From positions 1 through 64,000 of the forward strand of contig JAJEHG010000045.1 of the NCBI GenBank assembly GCA_022823825.1: a DNA stretch of 64,000 bases, given 5' to 3'. A program made the translations under genes and the position numbers. Source of the stretch: Nitrosopumilaceae archaeon (lineage in GTDB: Archaea > Thermoproteota > Nitrososphaeria > Nitrososphaerales > Nitrosopumilaceae). Below, piece by piece: positions 19,176 through 30,853 of this stretch. The notes beneath the pieces are model-generated. The model saw only the letters and a program-made list of their open reading frames with translations. It was not told the origin of the DNA and ran no database searches. Each line of letters starts with the position of its first letter. Position 1 is the first letter of the stretch.

Positions 19176-19409
19176 ATGACCGTTGCGTATGTTATGCTCA
19201 ACTGCGATCTTGGGGCCGAGGCCGAACTTGTGGAGAAACTCCGCGAGCTGGAGAACGTGTCGCACGTGTCTGAGACGATGGGGGCGCATGACATGCTGGT
19301 CAAGCTGGAGGCGGAGAATTTTGAAAAGATACGCGAAATCGTGGCATGGAGCATAAAGAACCTGCCAAAGGTGCGCTCCACCACCACGCTGATTGAGAAG
19401 AGCGCCTGA
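19176..19409 (+). CDS. stand-alone Lrp/AsnC ligand-binding (RAM) domain protein
   Basis: VAYVMLNCDLGAEAELVEKLRELENVSHVSETMGAHDMLVKLEA...TTTLIEKSA, with no HTH. Confidence 0.85.
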   Translation: MTVAYVMLNCDLGAEAELVEKLRELENVSHVSETMGAHDMLVKLEAENFEKIREIVAWSIKNLPKVRSTTTLIEKSA

Positions 19410-19495
19410 CAGCGCACCCCTGTTGCGCTGGTGACGGCCGCAGGAGATCTGCTTGCATGTCGTGACCTGCGGCGTGTAGTCGGAGCCCCGCCCGT

Positions 19496-19942
<447 letters not shown>

Positions 19943-19992
19943 CGCCACAACCTGTATGCGGCATGCCATATTTAGCCTAGTTGCGCCGTGTG

Positions 19993-20484
19993 TCACTTGC
20001 GGCCCTGGAGCATCTCTGCAAGGTTGGCAAGGGATCCCTCGTAAAACTCGCCCATGTCGTCTAGCAGCTGGGCAAACTCCCCCTTCCGCATCCTGACGCT
20101 GTTCATGTATGACTGCCATGTTATGGTTATGGAGCCGTCCCTATCGTTTGAATCGATGGTGATTGTGGCCACGTACGCGCGCAGGGGGAGCCCGTCCGTC
20201 GCGACGTATGTGAAGCTACTGCCGGCGCTCCATGACACCATGTGCTCTTCTATGGCCCTCCCGTCCTCAAACGCTACATTCCTGACTGCCCCCACGCCCC
20301 TCTTGGAGCCTGACGTGACGGTAACACTTCTGACGCCTGGCGCCCACCGCGGCATGGACGCAATGTCCCCCAGTATCCTCCATGCCTTTTGACGGGTGGC
20401 TCTTATCTTCGGCGACCTCTTCTTGAGGGTCGCGCTGTGGTGTGCGTCGCCTCTTGCTGCTGCGCGGGCCTTGGAACTCTGCAT
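19993..20484 (-). CDS. SRPBCC (START/polyketide cyclase-like) protein
   Basis: RQKAWRILGDIASMPRWAPGVRSVTVTSG...GAVRNVAFEDGRAIEEHMVSW. Confidence 0.7.
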   Translation of the reverse strand: MQSSKARAAARGDAHHSATLKKRSPKIRATRQKAWRILGDIASMPRWAPGVRSVTVTSGSKRGVGAVRNVAFEDGRAIEEHMVSWSAGSSFTYVATDGLPLRAYVATITIDSNDRDGSITITWQSYMNSVRMRKGEFAQLLDDMGEFYEGSLANLAEMLQGRK

Positions 20485-20560
20485 CTGCGCGAATGCCCCC
20501 TGTCTGGTTATATGCCTTGCCTGGCGACAATTTTTAATCATGTGTGCTTCAGGGACATGC

Positions 20561-21952
20561 ATGGTGTTTGGATTTGGAAGAAAGAAAAAGGCGAGTGACG
20601 AACGCGCCTCGGACGGCGGCAGAATCCTGCGCAGCGAGCCGCACGGACTCGGCCCTGGCGCCGTCGCTGCTGACGGCGGCGTCGGTGACGGCCCAGACAG
20701 CAGGCGCACCCCGGATTTGCGCATCACCCCCGACAAGGTCGCTGGGATCGTATCTGAGTATGACCAGCGCAGGCGGCAGCAGGCCGTATCTGAAATCAGA
20801 AACATACGAGATTCCGTCGAGCCCATGATTGAGGAGCTCATGGGGATGGGACGCGACCTTGAGCGCGACGACCTCAACGTGGACTCTATTGACAAGCACC
20901 TTGGCATTATAGTGATACGCGGAAAAAAGCAGGTCCTCGACGTGATAAGGCGCAGCGTGTCCCCCCTTCCAGCGGTGGCCTCTATTGAGAGCGCCGCAAA
21001 GGCCGAGTCCGAACTGCGGCAGCTCTTAAAGAAGGTGGGGGACGTGCTTGGCAGGCAGACGCGCGTCATACACCTGTTTGCAAAAAAGCACGCAAACCGT
21101 CTCAAGAGCAACCTGGAGGTAATGAACTCTAGGCATTCTGAGATGCGGGACATTCTGAACCAGCACAACAGGGCCGACTCGGAATCCAGCGAGCTCGTGG
21201 AGATTGCAGACGGGCTGGCCAGGCGCCGCGACGATCTGCGCAAGAAATCGCAGAGGATCCGCGACCTGTCTGCCGAATTCGCCCTGCTTGAGTCGCGCGT
21301 CTCTGAGTTAAAATCGGAGCTTGCCGCGATAAGGTCCTCCAAAGAGCATGAAGCGTACCTGGAACTGTTGTCTGGCATTGAAAAATGCGACGCCCAAATG
21401 TCTCAGATACGCGTCGAGATCAACGCCCAGTTCTCAAAGATATCAAGGCCGCTTGGCAGGTACGAGTACGGCTCCTCGCTTGACAAGGAGCAGCAGAAAG
21501 TACTTGCCGGGCTGGTGGCCGACCCTGCCGGCACCGTGAACCCCGAGAACGTGGAGACCATATCTGTGATATTCTCAAACGTGAGGCGTGCGGTGGCAAC
21601 GGGCTCCATTTCGGCCAAGGACGTGGAAAAAACTATTGCCATGCTTGCAGAGACGGCGGACATGGTAGGGCCCCTTGCCGGCAGGGTGGCCGAGTGCGCC
21701 GGACGCCGGGGGGATCTTGCAGGCAAGGCCCGCTCTGCAAAGCCGGCAGACCTTGACGAATGCGAAACCAAACTCTCCAAGGCCGTCTCGCAGCATGGGG
21801 ATGTGGGACGCAGGATGGAGGCTCTGCGTGCCCAGATCAAAGACGACAATTCCTCCATTCTGGAGATGTCTGCTGACCTCCAGATGCGGCTCCGCCAGCA
21901 CACCGGGATCAGGTATGAGATCGACCCGCCGCGCATGGAATCCCCCCCATGA
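20561..21952 (+). CDS. long coiled-coil protein
   Basis: MVFGFGRKKK... with extended heptad-like charged helices (about 463 aa). Confidence 0.8.
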   Translation: MVFGFGRKKKASDERASDGGRILRSEPHGLGPGAVAADGGVGDGPDSRRTPDLRITPDKVAGIVSEYDQRRRQQAVSEIRNIRDSVEPMIEELMGMGRDLERDDLNVDSIDKHLGIIVIRGKKQVLDVIRRSVSPLPAVASIESAAKAESELRQLLKKVGDVLGRQTRVIHLFAKKHANRLKSNLEVMNSRHSEMRDILNQHNRADSESSELVEIADGLARRRDDLRKKSQRIRDLSAEFALLESRVSELKSELAAIRSSKEHEAYLELLSGIEKCDAQMSQIRVEINAQFSKISRPLGRYEYGSSLDKEQQKVLAGLVADPAGTVNPENVETISVIFSNVRRAVATGSISAKDVEKTIAMLAETADMVGPLAGRVAECAGRRGDLAGKARSAKPADLDECETKLSKAVSQHGDVGRRMEALRAQIKDDNSSILEMSADLQMRLRQHTGIRYEIDPPRMESPP

Positions 21953-22315
21953 CGCCTGCCTGCTGGAAATCTGCGGACCTGCGGCGAAAAAGCTTGGCGA
22001 ATCTGACATGGCGTATATTTTCAAATGATAAAACGCAGATGCGCAGAGCGCCTATACGTTACTGCGTCACTGCCATCTGATCCGACTCGGAAAGCCCGCG
22101 TGCGTTCCATCTGCGACTGCTGACTCCGCAGCAGATGGCAAGTCTTTGATTTTGGGAGTGCCGCGCGCCTACCATCCGCGCTGACGCGGTTTGGCGGTGG
22201 AACGTTGTTCTGGCCTGGCGTTCTCGCACATGGCGTGGCTTGCGGCGGCGTGCCAGACCACCTGCGCGCATCCTTTCAGCGCCAGACTCTTAAACTCGCA
22301 CTGTCTACTGCATGC

Positions 22316-22717
22316 ATGTTCTTCAAAAGGACAAAGTACGAACGACGCGTGGTGCTGCACCGCGAAGTACTCGACAGCATACTGTCGTACTGCCAGATGA
22401 AGCACCCGAACGAGGGCGTCCTGATACTAAAGGGCAAGTCAAAAAACGGCGTCATCACGGTGGACGGACTTGTAATTCCCCCGTTCAGCAACTCGGGGCC
22501 CACGTTTGCGGGGTTTCCACACTCCTTTCTGCCGTTTGACATGAGCTACATAGGCATGGTCCACTCACATCCGAGCGGGCCTGCCACGCCGTCGGTGACC
22601 GACCTGCACAACTTTTTTGGGCTTGTCTCCGTGATTGTGGGCTTTCCGTACGAGGACAAGTCGGTATTTGCATGGGACAGCGGCGGAAAGCAAATCCCGC
22701 TTGAGGTGGGATCATAA
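22316..22717 (+). CDS. JAMM/MPN-domain metalloprotease-like protein
   Basis: JAMM signature HSHPSGPATPSVTD with upstream Glu (HPNEGVLILKG). Confidence 0.85.
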   Translation: MFFKRTKYERRVVLHREVLDSILSYCQMKHPNEGVLILKGKSKNGVITVDGLVIPPFSNSGPTFAGFPHSFLPFDMSYIGMVHSHPSGPATPSVTDLHNFFGLVSVIVGFPYEDKSVFAWDSGGKQIPLEVGS

Positions 22718-22879
22718 CTGCGTGCGCCTTGGGCCCCTATTGCCTTCTTCCACACCTGCGAGATGGGCGCGCATGTGCCCGTATGCCGCCCCGGTTTTGA
22801 CTCTGTCGCGGCCCCCGGTTCTTGAACCCATCCGCAACGCTAAAAAGTAAACCGACGGCACGACACTTACTTGGACTTT

Positions 22880-23167
22880 ATGCTTGAGGAGGAACTTGTG
22901 GATCTGTTCACGCTGTGCCTGCAGGCGCCGGACTCTGCAGACGCCGCCGCGCAAAAGCTGCGCATAACTGAGATTGGGCGCGAGATTCACTCTGACGGGG
23001 GGCTTGACGCGATGGTGAACTTTTTCTTTGCGGCGCGTAACAGGGTTCTGGGCGAGACCAAGCTTGATCCCGCCGCGCTCAGTTCGCTCTGGGATGCAGT
23101 CGACCCAAAGTGGGCCGAGGAGTCCAAGAACATCCCCGACGAGTCGGACGCGCCTACCGCCGAATAG
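22880..23167 (+). CDS. hypothetical protein
   Basis: MLEEELVDLFTLCLQAPDSADAAAQKLR...; intact ORF. Confidence 0.6.
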   Translation: MLEEELVDLFTLCLQAPDSADAAAQKLRITEIGREIHSDGGLDAMVNFFFAARNRVLGETKLDPAALSSLWDAVDPKWAEESKNIPDESDAPTAE

Positions 23168-23338
23168 CGGGCGCGCGCATCTGCCACGATAATGCGCGGC
23201 ACCCCTGCACGTTCTGCGACACGCCCCACTGCGCCCTGAGGCCTCAGTTAAATGAGTATATTTGAGACGTGACGTATGGGGCCGGACGGCGCCGGGCTCT
23301 GATAAAACTTTATAACCTTTTTTGGACGTGTCACATCT

Positions 23339-23677
23339 GTGTTCAACTATAAGACGTACCTGATATTCCTGTTCGTGTCGCTGGGTGTCAGCATAGGGCT
23401 GCAGATGGTGCTCCCGTTTCCGTGGGGACTTGTGGCGGCCATCGGCCTGTTCATCGCGTTTCCTCTGCTGCTCCGGAGGCAGTACCTTAACCGCATGCGC
23501 GGAGGATACGGCGGGGGAGGCCCGTCCGGTACTGGAAGCCGCGCCGGCGGATTCTTTGGGCTGGGTTCGCAGGGCGGCTCTGGTGGCGTGAGGTATGTCT
23601 GCCTCGTGTGCAACAACAAGCACAAGGGGGGCTCCTGCCCCCGATGCGGCTCCAAGATGCAGCGGGCCGATTTCTGA
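23339..23677 (+). CDS. membrane protein with C-terminal zinc ribbon
   Basis: GTG start; two TM segments; YVCLVCNNKHKGGSCPRCGSKM. Confidence 0.7.
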   Translation: MFNYKTYLIFLFVSLGVSIGLQMVLPFPWGLVAAIGLFIAFPLLLRRQYLNRMRGGYGGGGPSGTGSRAGGFFGLGSQGGSGGVRYVCLVCNNKHKGGSCPRCGSKMQRADF

Positions 23678-23997
23678 TGTCCCTTGAAGATCTGCGCCAA
23701 AAGGTGGCGTTTCATAACTCCGTAGACGTCTGGATAGCCGCGTGTGGCGAGCGCGGGGAGGATTGGGACGACCCCGAGGGGTACAGAAAATTCATCGCAT
23801 ACCTGCTGGAGAAGGGGCTCAACCTCAAGGCGTTCAACCTGTGCGCCCATGAGGCGGGGGCGGTCGACGAGAAGAAGACGCGGTTTGTCGAGACCCTTGC
23901 CCAGTCAAAGGACGCGGATCCCGACTCTGGAAACTACACGATACGGCTCAGCGACTCTGCAATCTCTGCCATACGGGCGTACCGCGGCCGCCGCTGA
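23677..23997 (+). CDS. hypothetical protein
   Basis: MSLEDLRQKVAFHNSVDVWIAACG...; ATG overlaps the preceding stop. Confidence 0.65.
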   Translation: MSLEDLRQKVAFHNSVDVWIAACGERGEDWDDPEGYRKFIAYLLEKGLNLKAFNLCAHEAGAVDEKKTRFVETLAQSKDADPDSGNYTIRLSDSAISAIRAYRGRR

Positions 23998-24004
23998 TCC
24001 GGGA

Positions 24005-25600
24005 CTAGTGCCGCCTGAGCCGCGGGTTTACTATGCTGTCCAGGGCGTTTCCTATAAACACAAACGCAAGCCCCGTTATCGCTATCATCACGCCGGGCGG
24101 CACCATCCACCACCACAGCCCCCTCGCCGCGGCGCCAAACGTGTTTGCATCGTGCAGTATCTGCCCCCACGTGGGGAAGCTCGGGTCGCCCAGCCCCAGA
24201 AAGCTCAGGCCCGCCTCCGTCGTGATGGCGGCCGGAACCGATATCGCTATGCTTGCAAACGCGTACGGCAGCAGCTGCGGGACTATGTGCCTTGTTATTA
24301 TCTTGGAGCGGCTCTGGCCCATCGTCTCGGCCGCGTCCACGTATCCCCTGGTCTTTATCTGGAGCGACATGCTGCGCGCCACCTTTGCGACCCCGACCCA
24401 CCCGAACATGGCGAGGAATCCGACCATGAGCAGTATGCTGTTGCTGACCGTAACCGAGAGTATGATGAGAAACGGTAGCGCCGGCAGCGCGTATATCACG
24501 TCGTTGAACCTCATCATCGCCTCGTCGGTCTTCTTGCCGCGATATCCCGCGTAGACTCCGTACAGGAGCCCCGCAACCACCGACGCCACGGCCACCGTGA
24601 TTCCTATGAACAGGGCAAGCGGCGTCCCCCACAGCAGCCCTATTGCAAGGTCTCGCCTCAGCTCGTCGGTGCCCATTATGCCAAAGGCCTTGCCGCCCAC
24701 CACGAGCCGCGACTCGAGCATGTCGAACCCCTCCAGGCTGGACACGGTTACGCGAAACGTGTACAGGCCCTGCAGCACGGAGCCGTCCGTAGCGTCCGAG
24801 AACAGCACGTCCTCGGTCGACGCGCCCGACGTGTCGTACCTGTATATGGAGTGCGCCTGCATTGCAATGTTCTTCCGCATCGTGCTGTCCGTCGAGAACA
24901 CGCGCTCCGAATGTACGGCCCCCCCGCCACCGGAGTCTGCCCGCCCCTCCGTACCTTCGCGGTCCGCTGCAAGGTACGGCAGGGCCTTTGAGAGCAGCAG
25001 GACTGTGCTTCCGTCGGGCCTGTCCACCGACGCCTCTAGGAGCGGGGATCCCGCGTACTCTGCCGAAAAGCTGTAGATAAAATCGCTTGGAAAGTCGTCG
25101 TACTCGTAGTCCACTGCGAATTCGTGCGTGGTGGTAGCTACCGTGCCTGCGGCGCCGTCCACGGCCACGGCACGTTCTGACACTGCGGGGTCGTCAAGCA
25201 TCATGTGCTCGGGTATCTTCTGTGGCAGCACGGCGTTGGTCCACGCGGGGACGGCGGCCTTTGGGTATGATATCCAGCTCTTCGGGTTGTTCCATTCCTG
25301 GAGGGTCTCGACGGGGATGACGGCTATGGTGGCCACGGACGTAATTATCAGGGCCGCGAGTATTACGACGCCTGCAGCTCCCATGCGGCTTGATAATATC
25401 TCGCGCCATGTGTCGCGCAGCCCTCCCGCGTCAGCCGGCGCACGCGACGTACTTGGCTGCGGCCGGCGTGACGGCGACGTGGGGGACGGCCGCGGCCCCG
25501 GTGCTGGCGCAGGCGCCGCGTACTCTGCCCCTCTTTCTTTTGCATGCGGCCCCCCCTTTTCAGGGGGCCCCGCCGTCACGCCGCCACCCTCCGCGCTCAA
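24005..25600 (-). CDS. peptide/nickel-type ABC transporter permease (DppC-like)
   Basis: DppC-type TM region with EAA-like motif AAETMGQSRSKIITRHIVPQLLPYA...TEAGLSFLGLGD. Confidence 0.9.
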   Translation of the reverse strand: MSAEGGGVTAGPPEKGGPHAKERGAEYAAPAPAPGPRPSPTSPSRRPQPSTSRAPADAGGLRDTWREILSSRMGAAGVVILAALIITSVATIAVIPVETLQEWNNPKSWISYPKAAVPAWTNAVLPQKIPEHMMLDDPAVSERAVAVDGAAGTVATTTHEFAVDYEYDDFPSDFIYSFSAEYAGSPLLEASVDRPDGSTVLLLSKALPYLAADREGTEGRADSGGGGAVHSERVFSTDSTMRKNIAMQAHSIYRYDTSGASTEDVLFSDATDGSVLQGLYTFRVTVSSLEGFDMLESRLVVGGKAFGIMGTDELRRDLAIGLLWGTPLALFIGITVAVASVVAGLLYGVYAGYRGKKTDEAMMRFNDVIYALPALPFLIILSVTVSNSILLMVGFLAMFGWVGVAKVARSMSLQIKTRGYVDAAETMGQSRSKIITRHIVPQLLPYAFASIAISVPAAITTEAGLSFLGLGDPSFPTWGQILHDANTFGAAARGLWWWMVPPGVMIAITGLAFVFIGNALDSIVNPRLRRH

Positions 25601-26652
25601 CTCGACGTCCTCACCCGGGGATCAAAGTAGCCGTACAGTATGTCTGCGGTAAATATGCTGGCAAGGAAGAATACCGTGAGCATGTACGTGGCCCCTATGA
25701 TTACCGGCAGGTCCATTACCGTTATGGCCTCAAAGTAGAGCCGTCCCATGCCGGGCCAGTCAAACACGGCCTCCGTTATGATGGCGCCGCCAAGCGAGCC
25801 GGACAGGCTGAGGGCCAGTATGGTGACTATGGGCGGGGCGGCATTCTTCAGGGCGTGCATGTATATGATCTTCTTGCGCCTTATGCCGATGGCCGTCTTT
25901 GCCGATATGAAATCCTCCTGCATTATACCTGCCATGAAGTTCCTGACAAGGTACGCCCACGCCCCGAACCCTATCAGCACTATGGTGATGAGGGGAAGCG
26001 TCATGTGGTACAGCAGGGCCGCGGCGTACCCCGGCTCGTCTGGCAGGATCTCCGGCGTCGCCCTTGCCGGAAACACCTGGTATGTGAATGCAAACAGGAA
26101 TATCATGATCATTCCCACCCACCACACCGGAAAGCTCGAGCTGACGACGGCAAAGCTGGAGGTCAGCTTGTCTATTGCGGAGCCCGTCCTGCTTCCCGCC
26201 AGGGCCCCTAGGAATATGCCCACGATGGAGATTACAACGGTGGCCGTTGTGAACAGGAGTATGGTCCTTGGGAGCTTCTCAAGTATTATCTCCCTGACGT
26301 CCGAGGAGCCCGAGTCGCTTGTGATGAAGGTGGCCTGCCCAAAGTCAAGCAGCATTATCTTGTACATTGTGATCCCTATGCGCTGCGGCGAGTACCACGG
26401 CTCGTCAAGCCCCAGCAGGGCCGTCCTGGCATCTATCTGCTCCTGCACGAACGCCTCAAACTCCTCCACTGACGTAAAGCTCTCCGCGGTGGCCGGGTTC
26501 TCCGTAATCTCGCTTCGCACCTGAAACGCAATCCCCTGTTTCAGTATGCTGTCCATGTTGGAGCCCACGAGCGCGATCGTGATGAGCAGCGTTATCATCA
26601 GCACGCCGAACATGGTGGCAACTCTGGTGGCGGCGTACTTCTTGAGGCCCAT
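25597..26652 (-). CDS. peptide/nickel-type ABC transporter permease (DppB-like)
   Basis: YAATRVATMFGVLMITLLITIAL...AKTAIGIRRKKIIYMHALKNAAPPIVT...VFDWPGMGRLYFEAI. Confidence 0.9.
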   Translation of the reverse strand: MGLKKYAATRVATMFGVLMITLLITIALVGSNMDSILKQGIAFQVRSEITENPATAESFTSVEEFEAFVQEQIDARTALLGLDEPWYSPQRIGITMYKIMLLDFGQATFITSDSGSSDVREIILEKLPRTILLFTTATVVISIVGIFLGALAGSRTGSAIDKLTSSFAVVSSSFPVWWVGMIMIFLFAFTYQVFPARATPEILPDEPGYAAALLYHMTLPLITIVLIGFGAWAYLVRNFMAGIMQEDFISAKTAIGIRRKKIIYMHALKNAAPPIVTILALSLSGSLGGAIITEAVFDWPGMGRLYFEAITVMDLPVIIGATYMLTVFFLASIFTADILYGYFDPRVRTSS

Positions 26653-26937
26653 GCGCGCGGTGCGGCACCTGCATATAATAACAGTCTCGATTCGGAGGCG
26701 CCCGACGAGGGTGGCCTGATCCTGGCGCGTCGGCCCCCCGGGGACCGGCATCCTGAGCTCATGCGCAGCCGGGCCGTTACAGGTCACGCCCCGGCCTGAT
26801 CTTGCGCTTTGTCACAGGAGACCAACGAAACTGCCACTATTCTGATCTCTTATCATGTGGCCTCGTCTTTGACGTACCTTTGGGAAGGCTGTTTTTGACA
26901 TTAACTATTTTATACCTGATAATCCGCTTCCCAACAA

Positions 26938-29900
26938 GTGTCGATGTTCAAGTCCTTGTTACGTCCGGGTACAACCCCCGTGTCGTCTGCCGTCACCGCG
27001 GTGGCGCTGATTGCACTTGTAGCGTGCCTTGCTCCCGCAGCAGATGCCCATGGCCAATCCCAACAGGGGCGTACACTGTATGATCAAAGCAGCATTGACT
27101 ATCGGATCGGCGCAGAGGTGGACAGGATCCAGGCTCTGTACGCGGCGCAAGGGCAGGCCGCGTTTACCGCAATCACGTCTGCAGGATCGGCTGGCGCCGG
27201 CGCACCGGTCTCGTTCGTGGCGGATCTCAATACCCTGAGGATAGTGGCGCATAGTGCGGATGCCGGACAGGTGGGCCAGCGGGCGGACGCCTTGGAGGCG
27301 GCAGACAAGTCCATCAGCCAAATCCGTGCCGATCTGGCGCAAGATGGCCGGGTATGGATCACGTACATAGGCGAGAACCCCGCCAACCTAGAGGATCAGA
27401 CAGCGCGCGCTGCTACACCTGCATGACGGTTACATATTTGCCGCGGGGCACTACCTGCCAGACACTGAGGTCCAGATGTTCATAGAGGAAAAGGTAAGGC
27501 AGTACGAGTCGCATGGTAACGCGAGGGCCTTTTTTGACAGCATTACTCCTGATGATCCCGTCATTACTGACGAACTCTACCTGTTTGTGATAGACTACTC
27601 GTCTTGGATGCGGGTGGCCGACGAGGTGGTGCCTAGCAGGGTGGGGCAGCCGGATGCCATCCTTGACACCTCCAGCAGGTCCGTCGCCGACGTCCGTGCG
27701 GATCTCGGGACAAACGAGGGCACGTGGGCGACATATACGTTCCACAACCCTGGCACCGACATGGGCCAGATCAAGCGCACCTGGCTATACCTGCACGACG
27801 GCTATGTGTTTGGCACCGGCTACTACCCAAGCGACTCCCGGGCGCAGGCACAGGCGGACTCGGCCAGAATCCTGTATACGGCCCATGGCACGGGCGCCTT
27901 TGGGATGATAACGCCGGATGCACCTGATCCGCGGTCAACAAAGTCGTCCTTTGTATTGGACGCGGCAACCTTCGAGGTGGCGGCCCACGCCAGGACGCCC
28001 AACCTGGTGGGAACCACCAGCACGCACCTTACCACGGCCGACAAACCCCTGTCGACCATCCGGGAGGAACTACGGGACGGCGGCGTCTGGATATGGCACA
28101 TGGATCTAAACCCCGCAACCCAGACGAACCAGCTCACCCGTACCTACATCATATCGCATGGCGGTTACATATTTGGCGCAAGCTACTCGCTGCCGGACCT
28201 TCGGTCCCAGTCTGTGGTAGACGGCGCCATCTATACGTACAGAAACGACCCCACAACCGCATTTGACCTGATTAATTCCGGAGCGCTCAACAGAATAGAT
28301 CTCTATCCGCTGGTGAGAAGCAGCACGCACATACTTGCCCATGGCACGGTGCCTGGTCTAGTCGGACCGCTTCCAGATGTGGCACTGGCAATCGGCAGCT
28401 ACGATTTGAGCGGCTTTGAGGATGGGGACTCGTACTGGTCGCAGTATTCGTTTTTTGACTCATATACCGGCATACACCAGATCAAGCGCGCCTGGGTTAC
28501 CATTCACGACGGTTACGCCTTTGTATCCCCATATACTATTGCAGACGCCGACACCCAGTCGGTGACCGATTATGCCCGGTTTATCTACGAGTCCAACCGT
28601 GAGAACGACGCGTGGGTGGACATCATCACGCCTGACGAACCCGTCGTGACTGACGACCTGTACCCGTTCGTTATAGACGCGGCAACCTGGACGAGGCTGG
28701 CCGACGGCGTCGTGCCAGCCAGGGTGGGGCAGTCTGAAACCATTCTGGACACCTCCGGCAGGTCAGTCGCCGACGTCCTTGCAGATCTTGAGCAGAACGG
28801 CAGAACGTGGCTGACGTACACGTTCCACAACCCTGCCACCGGCGTGGAGCAGCTCAAACGCACCTACCTCCAGATGCGCGACGGGCTGGTCTTTGGTTCC
28901 GGCTACTACCTGCTGGACTCCCAGGTGCAGGGCATAGCGTATGCCAACATACTGGAATACGACAACCAGGGCAGGAATGCTGCCATTGCCCTCATAAACA
29001 CCGTCCCCGAGGAGCCGACTTCCACGTACGGCTTTGTAGTCGACCCGCAGACCGGAAGCACGCTGGCGCAGAACGTGGACCCCGGCCTGATAGGCAGTAC
29101 AACCGACTGGAGTGCCATTCTCCAAGTGCTCTCCGCGCAGGACATCCTGGATGAGCTGGGCCGCGAGCCGGGCATGTGGGTCAGCTACACGCATACGGAG
29201 CCGATAACAGGCCAAGAAGAGGCAAAGCGCACGTGGCTTGTCCGGCATGCGAGCGGCCTGATATTTGGATCGGGGTACTATTCATCCAACATACCAGAGG
29301 CCGACGTCAAGTTTGCCGTGAGCAACGCAATACGCGTCTACGAGGCCAACAAGGCCAACGACGCGTGGGTGGACATAATCACGCCTGACGCGCCAATCAC
29401 CACCGACGCCCTGTACCCGTTCGTGATAGACGCGGCAACTTGGACGAGGCTGGCCGACGGCGTCGTGCCCGCCAGGGTGGGGCAGCCTGAAACCATTCTG
29501 GACACCTCCAGCAGGTCCGTCGCCGACGTCCTTGCAGAGCTCGAACGGGAGGGCAGCCTGTGGGTCACGTACACGTTCCACAACCCGGCCACGGGCATAG
29601 AACAGATCAAGCGCAGCTACCTTGAGCTGCACGACGGGCTGGTCTTTGGCTCCGGCTATTATACACTGGACTCCCAGGTACAGTCTACATTGCACGGCCG
29701 CATACTGTTGTATGAGCGCGACGGGCTGAGCGCGGCCCTCGCCTCGATAAACACCATCCCGCCCGAACCGTTCACCTCGTATGCTTTTGTAGTCGACCCG
29801 CAGTCCGGAAGCACGCTGGCGCAGAACGTGGACCCCCGCCTGATAGGCGGCACGCCCGACTGGGATGCCATCACGTCCGTACTCTCAGCGCAGTATGTGG

Positions 29901-30853
29901 TGGACAAAATAAGCCGCGGAGCCGGCACGTGGGTCGCCTACACGCACACGAACCCCGTGACCGGCCAGGAGGAGATCAAGCACGCATGGCTGGTCTTGCA
30001 TCGGGGCCTGGTATTCGGGGTGGGGCATTATTCGTCTGACATACCAGAGTCCGACGTCAAGTTTGCCGTGAGCAACGCAATACGCGTCTACGAGGCCAAC
30101 AAGGCCAACGACGCGTGGGTGGACATAATCACGCCTGACGCTCCGATAGCTACCGACGCCCTGTACCCGTTCGTGATCGACGCGGCAACCTGGACGAGGC
30201 TGGCCGACGGCGTCGTGCCCGCCAGGGTGGGGCAGCCTGAAACCATTCTGGACACCTCCGGCAGGTCCGTCGCCGACGTCCTTGCAGAGCTCGAACGGGA
30301 GGGCAGCCTATGGATCACGTACATCTTCCACAACCCGGCCACGGACGTGGAACAGATCAAGCGCAGCTACCTCCAACTGCGCGACGGGCTGGTCTTTGGC
30401 TCCGGCTATTATACGGTGGACTCTAGCGTGCAGTCGAAAGTGTACGGCAACATACTGCAGTACCAGCGCGACGGGCAGAGCGCGGCCCTGGCCTCTATAA
30501 ACACAGTCCCGCCTGCGCCGGTCTCCACGTACGGCTTTGTAGTCGACCCGCAGACCGGAAGCACGCTGGCGCAGAGCGTTGATCCGGGCCTGATAGGCGG
30601 CACGCCCGACTGGGATGCCATTGTCGAGGCGCTTCCGGCGCAGGACATAATGGATAAAACAAGCCGCGGAGTCGGCACGTGGGTCGACTACACACAGACG
30701 AACCCCGTGACCGGACAGGAGGAGATTAAGCGCGCGTGGCTTGTCATGCACGACGGCCTGGTGTTTGGGTCTGGATACTATTTGTCTGACATACTCGTCC
30801 CGGGCGGCGTCCTGCCCTCCGTGGATCCGCCAGCGCGTTATTGCCGCGGCTGA
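26938..30853 (+). pseudogene. secreted protein of about 10 tandem Cache-like repeats, frameshifted at 27403-27410
   Basis: ORF 26938-27426 (Sec signal plus first repeat) and ORF 27476-30853 (1,125 aa) join in frame if a (GC)4 tract is (GC)5; repeats share NPxTGxEQIKRxYLxLHDGLVFGSGYY. Confidence 0.7.
28580..30830 (+). repeat. three tandem units of about 750 bp within the Cache-repeat gene
   Basis: Near-identical stretches recur at about 28.6, 29.34 and 30.09 kb (e.g. gacgcgtgggtggacataatcacgcctgacg; ggctggccgacggcgtcgtgcc). Confidence 0.85.
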
